A stretch of 64,000 nucleotides of DNA, from contig CAJQIC010000019.1 in the NCBI GenBank assembly GCA_905478335.1, positions 1 through 64,000 of the forward strand, read 5' to 3'. Position numbers and translations under genes: made by a program. Each line of letters starts with the position of its first letter. Within the stretch, counting starts at the first letter, position 1. Origin of the DNA: an uncultured Bacteroidia bacterium (GTDB taxonomy: Bacteria > Bacteroidota > Bacteroidia > NS11-12g > UBA9320). Of this stretch, positions 8,077-16,463 are shown piece by piece. The notes beneath the pieces were generated by a model. It had not been told where the DNA came from. It saw only the letters and a list, made by a program, of their open reading frames with translations, and searched no databases.

Positions 8077-10547
8077 GGTATACAAAACAAATTGTTACTA
8101 TTTGTGCTGCTTTTATCGCAGCGACTACTTTAAAGGCGCAGGAAACTGTGCCCTCATCAGAAATTGTTCATCAGTTACAGGGCTTAGCAAATAACACCAA
8201 GGTGTTATACATCGCTGCACACCCCGATGATGAAAACACAAGGTTAATTAGTTATTTGACCAACTATACGCATGCAGATGTGAGCTACCTAAGCTTAACT
8301 CGAGGTGATGGTGGGCAGAACTTAATTGGCACAGAAATCGGTGAGCAATTAGGTTTAATACGAACACAAGAGCTACTTGCTGCACGTCGGATTGATGGAG
8401 CGAATCAGTATTTTACAAGAGCTGTAGATTTTGGTTACTCGAAAACGCCTGACGAAACATTTCGTTTTTGGGAAAAGAATGAAATCCTTTCCGACGTAGT
8501 TTGGGTAATCAGGAATGTACAACCAGATATAATCATCACACGGTTTAGCCCAGAAGTAAATCCAGAACGATCAACTCACGGACACCATACCGCGTCTGCA
8601 ATGTTGGCACTAGAAGCTTTCGATTTAGCGGCTGATCTCAATCAGTTTCCTGAGCAGCTTGACAAAGTAAAACCCTGGCAGACAACATCAATATTTTGGA
8701 ATACGAGTTACTGGTTTTATGGGAGTGTTGAACGGATGGATGCCGAGGTGGCTAAAGCGCCAAATCAATACTTAAAAATAGATGTGAATCAATACCTACC
8801 TCTTGTTGGTAAAACGGGGTCGGATATATCAAGCCTAAGCAGAAGCCAACACAAGAGCCAAGGGTTTGGAAACTCACCAGTTATTGGCAATCAATGGGAA
8901 TACCTACAAATTCTAAAAGGGCAGATTAGTGAAGACATGTTTTCTTCGACATTCAAGGATAAAGGCTTAAATGCCAAACTGGACAAGCAAATACAAAAGG
9001 CCGTGAAGTCTTTTAGCATTGAGTCGCCACAAAAGAGTATATCCTTGCTGATGGAAATCCGCAATACCATAGCACAGCTTGACAATGCAAAAGCAAAAGA
9101 TGATAAACTGGAAGTGGTTCACAAAATTATATTGTCTTGTGCAGGAATTAAGGCAACAGCGTTTACAAGAGAGCAACGTGTATTTGTTGGTCAAAATGTT
9201 GAGTCAAAAATCAACATTTCTTCGGCTACACCAATTCGAGTTAAAACGATTTCGTCAACCTGGGTCAATGGAGAAGTTAATATACCCATTAATGCCACCA
9301 ACACGTATTTCAACAGGAAAGTGACATGGACGATACCAACCAACACGAACAGTCAGCCATATTGGTTACAAGAAGACAAACGAGCAGGTATTTATCAAGT
9401 TTCTGACCAAAAACAAATTGGCTTGGCTGAAAATCGTTACCCATTCATGTTGCGTGTTTCGATGGAATTCGAAGGAGAACCCATAACGATGAAACTGCCT
9501 CTGCTTCACGGTTCAACCGACCCAGTGAAAGGAAAGCGAATTCAACCATTAGTTGTTACTCCAGCAGCCATGTTAAATATTGGAAAGCAAGTTATGGTGT
9601 ACACCTCCGATAAGGCTAAATTGGTAGATGTTGAGGTTGTGGCGGGAAAAGACAATGTGGAAGGATATGTAGAGATTTTTGTTCCTGAAGGTTGGAAAAG
9701 TGAACCGGCATTTTACAAAACGTCATTGGTTAATAAGGGTGATAAAAAGTTATTTCAATTTACCGTAACTCCATCTAAAGAAGAGAGCAGTGGAAGTCTT
9801 CGGGCAATTTTCAAGGATGATGAATTGGTGTACAGTTTGGGAATATACCAGTTGAATTATGACCATATTCCCGAACTAGCGGTTTTCCCAAGTGCATCAT
9901 CTAAGGTGGTGCGTATTGACCTTAAAAAAGAGGGGCAAAACGTAGGGTATTTAATGGGCGCAGGAGACAAGGTACCAGAGGCTATTGAAGAAATGGGATA
10001 TGAGGTAGCCGAACTGACTGTTGATGATGTTTTGCAAAAAGATATGTCGCAATATGATGCCATAGTATTCGGTATTAGGGCATTGAATACAAAGGCTAAT
10101 GTGGGTTTGTTAAATAATGTATTGTCTGATTACGTTAAGTCAGGAGGAACATTGGTGATGCAGTATAACACGTCTCACCGTTTGAAAGCACAACCACTTG
10201 GGCCGCATAAAATTAAGTTATCAAGAGATAGGGTAACAGAAGAAGACGCTGAAGTGGAAATTATTAATGCAAACCATATCGTTATGAAAAGTCCAAATGT
10301 TATTGGCCAGCAGGATTTTGCTGAATGGGTTCAGGAGCGAGGGTTGTATTTTCCTAGTGAATGGGATGATGAAATGAAACCAATTTTGTCCATGCACGAT
10401 ACAGGCGAGACAGACAAGCTTGGAAGTCTGTTGGTTGGTCAACATGGCGATGGGTATATCGTATATACAGGCCTATCTTTTTTCAGAGAATTACCCGCAG
10501 GAGTTCCTGGAGCGTATCGCATATTAGCCAATATTTTGAGTCTGTAG
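8073..10547 (+). CDS. Secreted PIG-L family deacetylase with C-terminal ThuA/glutamine-amidotransferase-like domain
   Basis: A signal peptide (about 1-22, ends LKA-QE) leads into an LmbE/PIG-L zinc deacetylase domain (about 40-290) with the AHPDDE metal motif at 49-54, the TRGDGGQN segment, and the SPEVNPERSTHGHH metal/catalytic stretch. The family removes N-acetyl groups from amino sugars such as GlcNAc. A beta-rich middle region follows, and the last about 200 residues contain MGAGDKVPEAIEEMGYEV, YDAIVFGIRALNT and YVKSGGTLVMQYNT, resembling ThuA/class I amidotransferase folds. The 824-residue two-domain form is common in Bacteroidota, with an unknown substrate. It overlaps the phosphatase gene by four bases. 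Confidence 0.87.
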   Translation: MRYTKQIVTICAAFIAATTLKAQETVPSSEIVHQLQGLANNTKVLYIAAHPDDENTRLISYLTNYTHADVSYLSLTRGDGGQNLIGTEIGEQLGLIRTQELLAARRIDGANQYFTRAVDFGYSKTPDETFRFWEKNEILSDVVWVIRNVQPDIIITRFSPEVNPERSTHGHHTASAMLALEAFDLAADLNQFPEQLDKVKPWQTTSIFWNTSYWFYGSVERMDAEVAKAPNQYLKIDVNQYLPLVGKTGSDISSLSRSQHKSQGFGNSPVIGNQWEYLQILKGQISEDMFSSTFKDKGLNAKLDKQIQKAVKSFSIESPQKSISLLMEIRNTIAQLDNAKAKDDKLEVVHKIILSCAGIKATAFTREQRVFVGQNVESKINISSATPIRVKTISSTWVNGEVNIPINATNTYFNRKVTWTIPTNTNSQPYWLQEDKRAGIYQVSDQKQIGLAENRYPFMLRVSMEFEGEPITMKLPLLHGSTDPVKGKRIQPLVVTPAAMLNIGKQVMVYTSDKAKLVDVEVVAGKDNVEGYVEIFVPEGWKSEPAFYKTSLVNKGDKKLFQFTVTPSKEESSGSLRAIFKDDELVYSLGIYQLNYDHIPELAVFPSASSKVVRIDLKKEGQNVGYLMGAGDKVPEAIEEMGYEVAELTVDDVLQKDMSQYDAIVFGIRALNTKANVGLLNNVLSDYVKSGGTLVMQYNTSHRLKAQPLGPHKIKLSRDRVTEEDAEVEIINANHIVMKSPNVIGQQDFAEWVQERGLYFPSEWDDEMKPILSMHDTGETDKLGSLLVGQHGDGYIVYTGLSFFRELPAGVPGAYRILANILSL

Positions 10548-10558
10548 AATAATGTTAG

Positions 10559-10588
10559 TTTGGCAATTGGTTAAAATTTTTACCTTTG
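10559..10588 (+). promoter_or_regulatory. Bacteroidota-type promoter
   Basis: TTTG at 10559-10562, an 18-base spacer and TACCTTTG at 10581-10588 match both housekeeping promoter elements of Bacteroidota. The predicted transcript starts near 10594 and would give a leader of about 75 bases before the HD-domain gene at 10668. Confidence 0.6.
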
Positions 10589-10667
10589 ATAATTTTCGAT
10601 GATTTAGATATGACATTTACGGTATACATAAAGTGGAATAAGTATATAAATCAATGACCCGCTGAAC

Positions 10668-11243
10668 ATGAATATTGGCAAATTAAAAAAGTACCTAGCA
10701 CACAAATTTAAATCTGCAATTCCACCAGAACTGTCCTACCATACGTGGGATCACGTATTGGGAGTGCTTGATGTTTGTAATAAATACGCCAAGCGATACG
10801 GCATAACAGGTAGAGATGCCTATCTATTGAGGTCTGCTGCGTTAATACATGATTTGGGCTTTCTTTGGACCTACACTGATCATGAAGAAGAAGGTGTCGA
10901 ATTTACCAAAAGAGAACTTCCTGCTTGGGGGTACACATCTGAAGATATAAAGAAGATAGATGGGATGATTTTAGCGACTCAGATACCGCAAAAACCTCAA
11001 AACCTTCTTGAAGAAATTATTTGCGATGCCGATTTAGATTATCTAGGTACTGATAATTTTTATACCATTGGCGAAACGTTATTTGAGGAGTTTAAGGCAA
11101 TGGGTCAAATTAAAAGCAGAGCTGATTGGAATAAACTTCAAATAAACTTTTTGAAAGGACATCGCTATCATACACCATTTGCCAGAAAATACAGAGAACC
11201 AGTTAAACAAAAACACTTACAAGATTTAATAGCAAATGGCTGA
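10668..11243 (+). CDS. HD-domain metal-dependent phosphohydrolase
   Basis: The 191-residue protein is a compact HD domain. The metal ligands H29, H61-D62 (LIHDLGF) and D120/D122 (CDADLDYLG) are in the expected order. Members hydrolyse phosphomonoesters or cyclic or polyphosphorylated nucleotides; the substrate of this one is unknown. It is cytoplasmic, with no signal peptide or helix. The gene overlaps the next one, a YitT-family protein, by 8 bases, and a well-formed promoter lies upstream, so the two form an operon. Confidence 0.85.
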   Translation: MNIGKLKKYLAHKFKSAIPPELSYHTWDHVLGVLDVCNKYAKRYGITGRDAYLLRSAALIHDLGFLWTYTDHEEEGVEFTKRELPAWGYTSEDIKKIDGMILATQIPQKPQNLLEEIICDADLDYLGTDNFYTIGETLFEEFKAMGQIKSRADWNKLQINFLKGHRYHTPFARKYREPVKQKHLQDLIANG

Positions 11244-12124
11244 GTTGAAGCAGAAGGTTAACTGGCAAATGATCCTTTCAATGCGATCACTTGCCTATAC
11301 TGCATTGGGCGTTTTTTGTGCCATTTTTGCATTAAAAGGCTTTATGATACCGAACCATTTTTTAGATGGTGGTGTTATCGGAATCTCAATTCTGGCTCAC
11401 GAAATTTTCCATGTTAATATCAGTTGGTTTTTAATCGTGTTCAATATCCCGTTCATTATAATGGGCTACAAAAAAAATTGGGGCGACTTTTACCATACAG
11501 GTCATCATTGCCATTGGTTTGCTAGCCATTTTTATGAATGTGTTAAACATACCAACGGTAACCAACGACAAAATATTAATTGCCATTTTTGGTGGGTTTT
11601 TAATGGGTTTAAGTGTTGGTTTTGTTATTAAGGGTGGGGGCGTAATTGACGGTTTTGAGGTTGCGGCGCATTATACCTATAAGAAAATTGGACTATCAAC
11701 CGGCGAAATCGTACTCTTTGCGAATAGCATTATCTTCCTTCTTGCCGCATTTAACTTTGGAATTGAGGCTGCTATGTATTCTATACTGACATACTTTACC
11801 GCAGTGAAAACGTCTGATTACGTTGTTGATGGTTTTGAAGAGTATACCGCCTTAACAATCGTATCTGAAAAACACGAACAGGTGAAAGAAATCATCGTTA
11901 AAGATTTCAAAAAAGCCATCTCTGTGTATAAGGGTGAGCGGGGGTATTTACCTAAAAGTTTTGAGGTAAGACACGACTGTGATATCGTAATGACCATTGC
12001 TACTCGATTGGAAGTTCACAGGTTAAAGGAGAGTATTTCTGAAGTAGACCCTAAAGCATTTTTCTATAGTCAAAGAATCAAGGAAGTTACAGGAGGCGTG
12101 GTTAAACGCAAAGGACACCATTAG
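11236..12124 (+). pseudogene. YitT-family membrane protein (DUF161 + DUF2179) with a +1 frameshift in an A8 run
   Basis: The first part (ATG 11236) encodes membrane helices up to IIMGYKK. The second part, in the next frame, continues as IGATFTIQVIIAIGLLAIF and then the rest of the family: GGFLMGLSVGFVIKGGGVIDG, further helices and a C-terminal DUF2179 domain ending KRKGHH. The break is at the run of eight A at 11470-11477. Removing one A joins the halves into a single protein of about 295 residues, the normal family length. Left as is, the first frame ends at 11631 with an unrelated tail. The second half has lost no conserved segment and shows no further decay, which favours a sequencing error or reversible slippage over old inactivation. 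Function: uncharacterised integral membrane protein. Confidence 0.8.
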
Positions 12125-12191
12125 CCATTTTCTAAGCGTTAAATTACTTTTATCCAATAAACGGTATAGAATAACTGTTAATACATTGGAT

Positions 12192-13763
12192 ATGCGCTTT
12201 GCAACACAATTGGTTTTACTTTTTTTACCGCTTTACGGTTTTTCACAAGACATGTTGTTTTACGACACTTTGATTAAGAGCCGATCTGGCGACTTTGTTA
12301 AGGTGAAATCTGTTTCTGAACTAACCGGGTTGGTTGGTACCTATTCATTGCAAAAGGGGACTTGGCACTACTACGGCAATGAAGGAAACCTCCTAAAAGA
12401 GGCCCAATACAAAGTAAACGCGAAAAACAGAACATCGTTTCTAGATGGTTTGGTACAGTACTATGATGAATCGGGAACCCGCGTTTTAACACAAACCTTT
12501 GACAATGGACAATTAGAAACAAGCATTGGTTTTAAGCATGTTATACTCATAGAAGGGATTACGCAAATCGAAATTAAGAAGGAGTACGGAGATTTTGTAG
12601 TTGTCCAGCATCGCGATAGATTTAGAGAATCTAAAATCCAAACATCGTATGCCAACCTACGTGGAGTCGATGAATTGGCGTATTATCTACCAGAAGAGGA
12701 GAGACTCAAAAGCCTTCACCTACTTGATACTGCTTTGTTTTGGCCAAATGATGAACGCAATTTGGTTGCCAATGCCATGTTTGAAATACATCCCACGCTT
12801 ATCAACTCAATGCCATCGATTACGACAGAAGTTGAGTCATGGTCACCTGCCTCACCCACGCCAGATTTTTATTATTCGGAAGATTGTAAGTCGGGGACAG
12901 GCTGTATCGGTTTTCGGGTGTACAGTTTGGTAAAGGATATAGAGTATGTTCAGAACAGACTCCAAAAGCCTTTGAAAAAAGACAGCTTATATTGTTTTTC
13001 GACCTATGTACGACTGGCAAACCAATGTGCGTATACGAGCAATGGATTGGGAGTTAAATTCAGTAAGAAGCCTCTTAAAAACATCAATGAAGCTTTGTCG
13101 TCAAGCCCTCAGTTATTGATTAATGAAAGCTATCTCCCTTATAAGAGTAAGTGGATGCTTTTGCAATGTAAGTATAAGGCCACAGGAGGCGAAAAGTATC
13201 TAACTATTGGAAGCTTTAAGCCATTAAATGAAATAGCGCTAACACAGGTTAAGGGCTACTCAGCAGAGGCATATTACATCATGGATGATGTAACCTTGGT
13301 GCCCATAAAAGATTCTTCTGTTTGTGGGTGTAATTTAGATGACCTACCCGCAAACAATATCGTTTATGATACGGCCACGAAAGAAACAATAGTAGCCAGT
13401 ATTGACACGCTTAAGGTAGGAGACCGTTTTGTGTTGGAGAATGTATACTTCGATATAGACAAGCACGACCTTTTGCCAGCGTCGATAGAAAGCTTAAGAA
13501 AGTTGTTGGATGTTATGAAGCGCTATCCGGAATTGAAGATTGAAATTGGCGGGCATACAAGCAGTTTGGGTGGTTACGACCACAATGTGCTTTTAAGTCA
13601 AAATCGAGCAAAATCGGTGAAGAGATTTCTTATTGTTCAAGGCGTAGACCATCTACGTGTCAAAACAGAGGGGTATGGTCCAGATAAGCCAATCGACACT
13701 AATGATAATGCCGCTGGTCGCTCGAAGAACCGACGTTTTGAAGTTAAGGTATTGAGAAGATAG
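12192..13763 (+). CDS. OmpA-family outer-membrane protein with MORN-like N-terminus
   Basis: ATG 12192 gives a signal peptide (MRFATQLVLLFLPLYGFSQ). The N-terminal part (about 30-125) has short strand repeats of the MORN type (GTWHYYGNEGNLLKEAQY, GLVQYYDESGTRVLTQTF). The middle (about 200-380) looks like a galactose-binding-type beta-sandwich, with cysteines. The C-terminal 105 residues are an OmpA peptidoglycan-binding domain: ENVYFDIDKHDLLPAS, IEIGGHTSSLGG, LSQNRAKSVKRFL and GRSKNRRFEV. It probably ties the outer membrane or a surface complex to the cell wall. A TTG at 12186 is an alternative start with no advantage. It ends 8 bases from the convergent pgk. Confidence 0.86.
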   Translation: MRFATQLVLLFLPLYGFSQDMLFYDTLIKSRSGDFVKVKSVSELTGLVGTYSLQKGTWHYYGNEGNLLKEAQYKVNAKNRTSFLDGLVQYYDESGTRVLTQTFDNGQLETSIGFKHVILIEGITQIEIKKEYGDFVVVQHRDRFRESKIQTSYANLRGVDELAYYLPEEERLKSLHLLDTALFWPNDERNLVANAMFEIHPTLINSMPSITTEVESWSPASPTPDFYYSEDCKSGTGCIGFRVYSLVKDIEYVQNRLQKPLKKDSLYCFSTYVRLANQCAYTSNGLGVKFSKKPLKNINEALSSSPQLLINESYLPYKSKWMLLQCKYKATGGEKYLTIGSFKPLNEIALTQVKGYSAEAYYIMDDVTLVPIKDSSVCGCNLDDLPANNIVYDTATKETIVASIDTLKVGDRFVLENVYFDIDKHDLLPASIESLRKLLDVMKRYPELKIEIGGHTSSLGGYDHNVLLSQNRAKSVKRFLIVQGVDHLRVKTEGYGPDKPIDTNDNAAGRSKNRRFEVKVLRR

Positions 13764-13771
13764 AGGTCCTT

Positions 13772-14971
13772 CTAGTTCACCGCAGCATTGATTGCAGCGA
13801 TACCAGGAAGTTCTTTACCTTCAAAGTATTCTAATAATGCGCCACCACCCGTAGAGACATAACTTACCTCATCTTTTAACCCAAACTGTTTGATAGCTGC
13901 TGCGCTATCACCCCCACCAATTAGGGTAAAGGCTCCTGTTTTAGTAGCATCAGCGACAGCATGAGCTACGGACTTGGTTCCGTTCTCAAAGTTGCTGAAT
14001 TCAAAAACGCCCATTGGACCATTCCATAAAACAGTTTTAGCGTTTAGTATTTCTGAAACATAGGCCTCAACAGCCTTTGGTCCGATGTCTAAACCCATCC
14101 ACTCATTGTTAATAGAATCGCTCGAACAGGTTAGTAAACCACCGTCATTGGTAAAGCCGTCAGCACAAACAGAGTCCACGGGAAGCACCAATTTAACACC
14201 TTTCGCTTTCGCTTTTTCTAATAGTTCTAAGGCAAGTTCAACACGGTCAGCTTCAAATAAACTGTTGCCTATTTTTCCGCCCAAAGCCGAAACAAATGTA
14301 TATGCCATCCCTCCACCAATCAGTATGGTGTCGGCCACTTGCATCAAGTTTTCTAAGATGAGCAACTTGTCTGAAACCTTGGCTCCACCCACTATGGCGA
14401 CAAAAGGTTTCGCAGGCTCTGCAATTACTTTGTTTGCGTTGGCTATTTCATTTGCCATGATGTATCCAAAACATTTGTCATTGCCAAAAGACGAAGCGAC
14501 TACTGATGTAGAGGCATGGGCACGATGTGCCGTGCCGAAAGCGTCATTGACATAGATATCACCGTGCCGAGCAAGCTTTTTTGCAAAGTCCGGATCTCCA
14601 GCCTTCTCTTCGCTGTAAAATCTTAAGTTTTCTAGAAGCAAGATCTCTCCTGGTTTAATGGATTCCGCTAAAGAAATGGCGTCATCACCGATGCAGTCAT
14701 CGGCAAAATGAACGGGTGCTCCTGTAATTATACCCAAGTGGTCAACCAAATGATTTAGGCTGAATGCAGCATCTGGACCGCCTTTAGGACGCCCAAGGTG
14801 ACTCATCAAAATAGCACTTCCACCATCCTTCAAAATTTTTCGGATAGTTGGCACTGCAGCCATCATTCTGGCATCATCGGTTATGTCAAACGAATCATTT
14901 AAAGGGACGTTAAAATCAACGCGCACAAGCGCTTTTTTACCAGAGAAATCAAAGTGATCTACGGTTTGCAT
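13772..14971 (-). CDS. pgk: Phosphoglycerate kinase
   Basis: The 399-residue protein is a full-length glycolytic kinase that converts 1,3-bisphosphoglycerate and ADP to 3-phosphoglycerate and ATP in the cytoplasm. Diagnostic segments are RVDFNVPLN near the start, SHLGRPKGG, LLLENLRFY, IVGGAKVSDKL, WNGPMGVFE and the nucleotide-binding LIGGGDSAAAI near the end. It lies 7 bases downstream of a cyclophilin lipoprotein gene on the same strand and is probably co-transcribed with it. Confidence 0.98.
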   Translation of the reverse strand: MQTVDHFDFSGKKALVRVDFNVPLNDSFDITDDARMMAAVPTIRKILKDGGSAILMSHLGRPKGGPDAAFSLNHLVDHLGIITGAPVHFADDCIGDDAISLAESIKPGEILLLENLRFYSEEKAGDPDFAKKLARHGDIYVNDAFGTAHRAHASTSVVASSFGNDKCFGYIMANEIANANKVIAEPAKPFVAIVGGAKVSDKLLILENLMQVADTILIGGGMAYTFVSALGGKIGNSLFEADRVELALELLEKAKAKGVKLVLPVDSVCADGFTNDGGLLTCSSDSINNEWMGLDIGPKAVEAYVSEILNAKTVLWNGPMGVFEFSNFENGTKSVAHAVADATKTGAFTLIGGGDSAAAIKQFGLKDEVSYVSTGGGALLEYFEGKELPGIAAINAAVN

Positions 14972-14978
14972 ACTATTT

Positions 14979-15662
14979 TTATTTTAGGGAATTAAATGTT
15001 TCTATGGCGTCGAAGTTTTCTGCCGCTTCTCCAACACGAATTATAGCAACGTAATAAAGCTTGTCACCCTTTAAGGTTTGATTCACTCGAGACTGTCCGT
15101 CAACAACCCGACCAAAAACGTTGTAGCTTCCGTCTAAACTAGGCTGTGCATCGTTGGTAATATAGAACTGACTACCATTGGTGTTTGGGCCACTATTAGC
15201 CATGGCTAATATGCCGGGGCCGCTATGTGTCAATAGAGGATGAATCTCGTTACGAAATTGGTATCCAGGTCCACCTTGACCAGTGCCGTCAGGATCACCT
15301 CCTTGTATCATGAAGTCATACGAATCACCATTGGCAAGATTTATCACCCGATGGAAATTGAGGTTATCATAAAATGGTTCGCCAGCTGGGCGCGCATCGT
15401 TAGGCATAGAACCCTCTGCAAGCGCAACAAAATTGGCAACGGTTAAAGGCGCTTTTTCCACTTCAAGACGGGCAAGCACATTTCCTTCAGTAATGTTGAA
15501 TTGAGCGTATAGACCTTCACCATATTTTTCTTTGATCGAATCAGCGCTTATCACTTTTTTCTCTCTTTTTTGAGATCTACTTTTTGTCGTTGTTTTGGTG
15601 TCATTTCCACAACCAACGGATGCAAGAATGAGAATGATTGAGCAAAATTTAGTAAAGTTCAT
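14979..15662 (-). CDS. Cyclophilin-type peptidyl-prolyl isomerase lipoprotein
   Basis: The signal peptide ends in a lipobox (LASVGC, Cys18), followed by a lysine-rich linker and a canonical cyclophilin domain: FYDNLNFHRVI, FMIQGGDPDGTGQGGPGY, ILAMANSGPNTNGSQFYI and YNVFGRVVDGQ. The active-site Arg, Phe and Gln residues of the FHR, FMIQGG and GSQF motifs are all present, unlike the more divergent copy at 6924-7535. It should be an active prolyl isomerase attached to the membrane on the periplasmic side. It precedes pgk by 7 bases. Confidence 0.93.
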   Translation of the reverse strand: MNFTKFCSIILILASVGCGNDTKTTTKSRSQKREKKVISADSIKEKYGEGLYAQFNITEGNVLARLEVEKAPLTVANFVALAEGSMPNDARPAGEPFYDNLNFHRVINLANGDSYDFMIQGGDPDGTGQGGPGYQFRNEIHPLLTHSGPGILAMANSGPNTNGSQFYITNDAQPSLDGSYNVFGRVVDGQSRVNQTLKGDKLYYVAIIRVGEAAENFDAIETFNSLK

Positions 15663-15682
15663 GTTGTCTTATTTAGAGGTGG

Positions 15683-15690
15683 CAAAAATA
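15683..15690 (-). promoter_or_regulatory. Putative -7 promoter box
   Basis: Read on the minus strand this is TATTTTTG, a TAnnTTTG match 20 bases before the cyclophilin start at 15662. No clear -33 element. Confidence 0.3.
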
Positions 15691-15731
15691 ATGAAACAGA
15701 ATAGTTATTCTTATGCCTAATCGTCTGGTTA

Positions 15732-15753
15732 AGCCGCACAAAAGCCGCACAAA
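15732..15753 (+). repeat. Perfect 11-bp tandem duplication
   Basis: AGCCGCACAAA occurs twice back to back in the 152-base gap between the O-methyltransferase and the cyclophilin gene. It lies about 70 bases upstream of the cyclophilin start on the minus strand, and about 60 bases beyond the stop of the O-methyltransferase. Confidence 0.7.
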
Positions 15754-15794
15754 ATATCGAAAAAGGAAATTATGATTGCGCTTTGAAACAACAG

Positions 15795-15814
15795 GTCTAA
15801 AGGGGGTTTTAGAC
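15795..15814 (-). terminator. Possible terminator hairpin after the O-methyltransferase gene
   Basis: A 7-bp stem (15795-15801 with 15808-15814, GTCTAAA/TTTAGAC) and 6-base loop directly abut the stop at 15815. The following minus-strand bases are only moderately T-rich, so termination would be weak. Confidence 0.35.
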
Positions 15815-16459
15815 TTATTTCTTTCTTATAACCATCAGGCCGTCGCGTACAGGCATTAAAACATTTTCAACCCTTTGGTCTTCGTTTATTTTCTTATTGA
15901 AGGCATCTAACGCCTGTGTTTCCTCATCTTTGTCAAGTTGTTCAACATCTAAGACCTTACCACTCCACAAGACATTATCTCCTATGATAATTCCACCTGA
16001 GGGCATTTTGTCTATTACCATATCATAGTATGCACTATAATTTTCCTTATCTGCATCGATAAAAACCATGTCAATGTTTTCTGTTATGGTTGGAATAATA
16101 TCTAATGCATTTCCAATCCGATAATCAAAGACCTCTGGGTTTTCGGTGTTGTTGAAATAACCCCTGGTCATGTCTTCGATTTCTTCATTAATGTCAAGCG
16201 TTATAATCTTGCCTCCTTCTTTCAAACCTTCGGCTAAACATAAAGCGGAGTATCCGGTATACGTGCCGATCTCTAAAATTAGATTCGGTTGGTGCATTTT
16301 ACTAAACATACTCAGAATACGTCCTTGCATGTGTCCGGATAGCATTCTTGGAATTAAGACGTTTGCGTATGTATCCCTGTTTAACTTTTGTTGTAAGTCA
16401 GATTCTGGCGAAGTATGTTGTTCTGCATAAGCAGAAATTGAGGGGTCTAAAAAGTCCAT
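15815..16459 (-). CDS. O-methyltransferase (CCoAOMT/YrrM type)
   Basis: The 214-residue SAM-dependent methyltransferase has the motif I loop LEIGTYTGYSALCLAE, the acidic motif II (ITLDINEE) and the metal/catalytic segment MVFIDADKENY with IIIGDNVLWSG. These are the marks of the cation-dependent caffeoyl-CoA O-methyltransferase-like family. Bacterial members methylate small catechols or a wobble tRNA uridine (TrmR); the target here is unknown. It is the last gene of the mutL-rhomboid-rhomboid-EEP-methyltransferase run, with a 4-base gap to the preceding gene. Confidence 0.9.
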   Translation of the reverse strand: MDFLDPSISAYAEQHTSPESDLQQKLNRDTYANVLIPRMLSGHMQGRILSMFSKMHQPNLILEIGTYTGYSALCLAEGLKEGGKIITLDINEEIEDMTRGYFNNTENPEVFDYRIGNALDIIPTITENIDMVFIDADKENYSAYYDMVIDKMPSGGIIIGDNVLWSGKVLDVEQLDKDEETQALDAFNKKINEDQRVENVLMPVRDGLMVIRKK

Positions 16460-16463
16460 TGTA

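Noticed and set aside
14085-14555. 156-codon open frame antisense to pgk
   Set aside because: It is a shadow of a highly conserved gene and encodes a low-complexity Ser/Ala/Pro-rich product.
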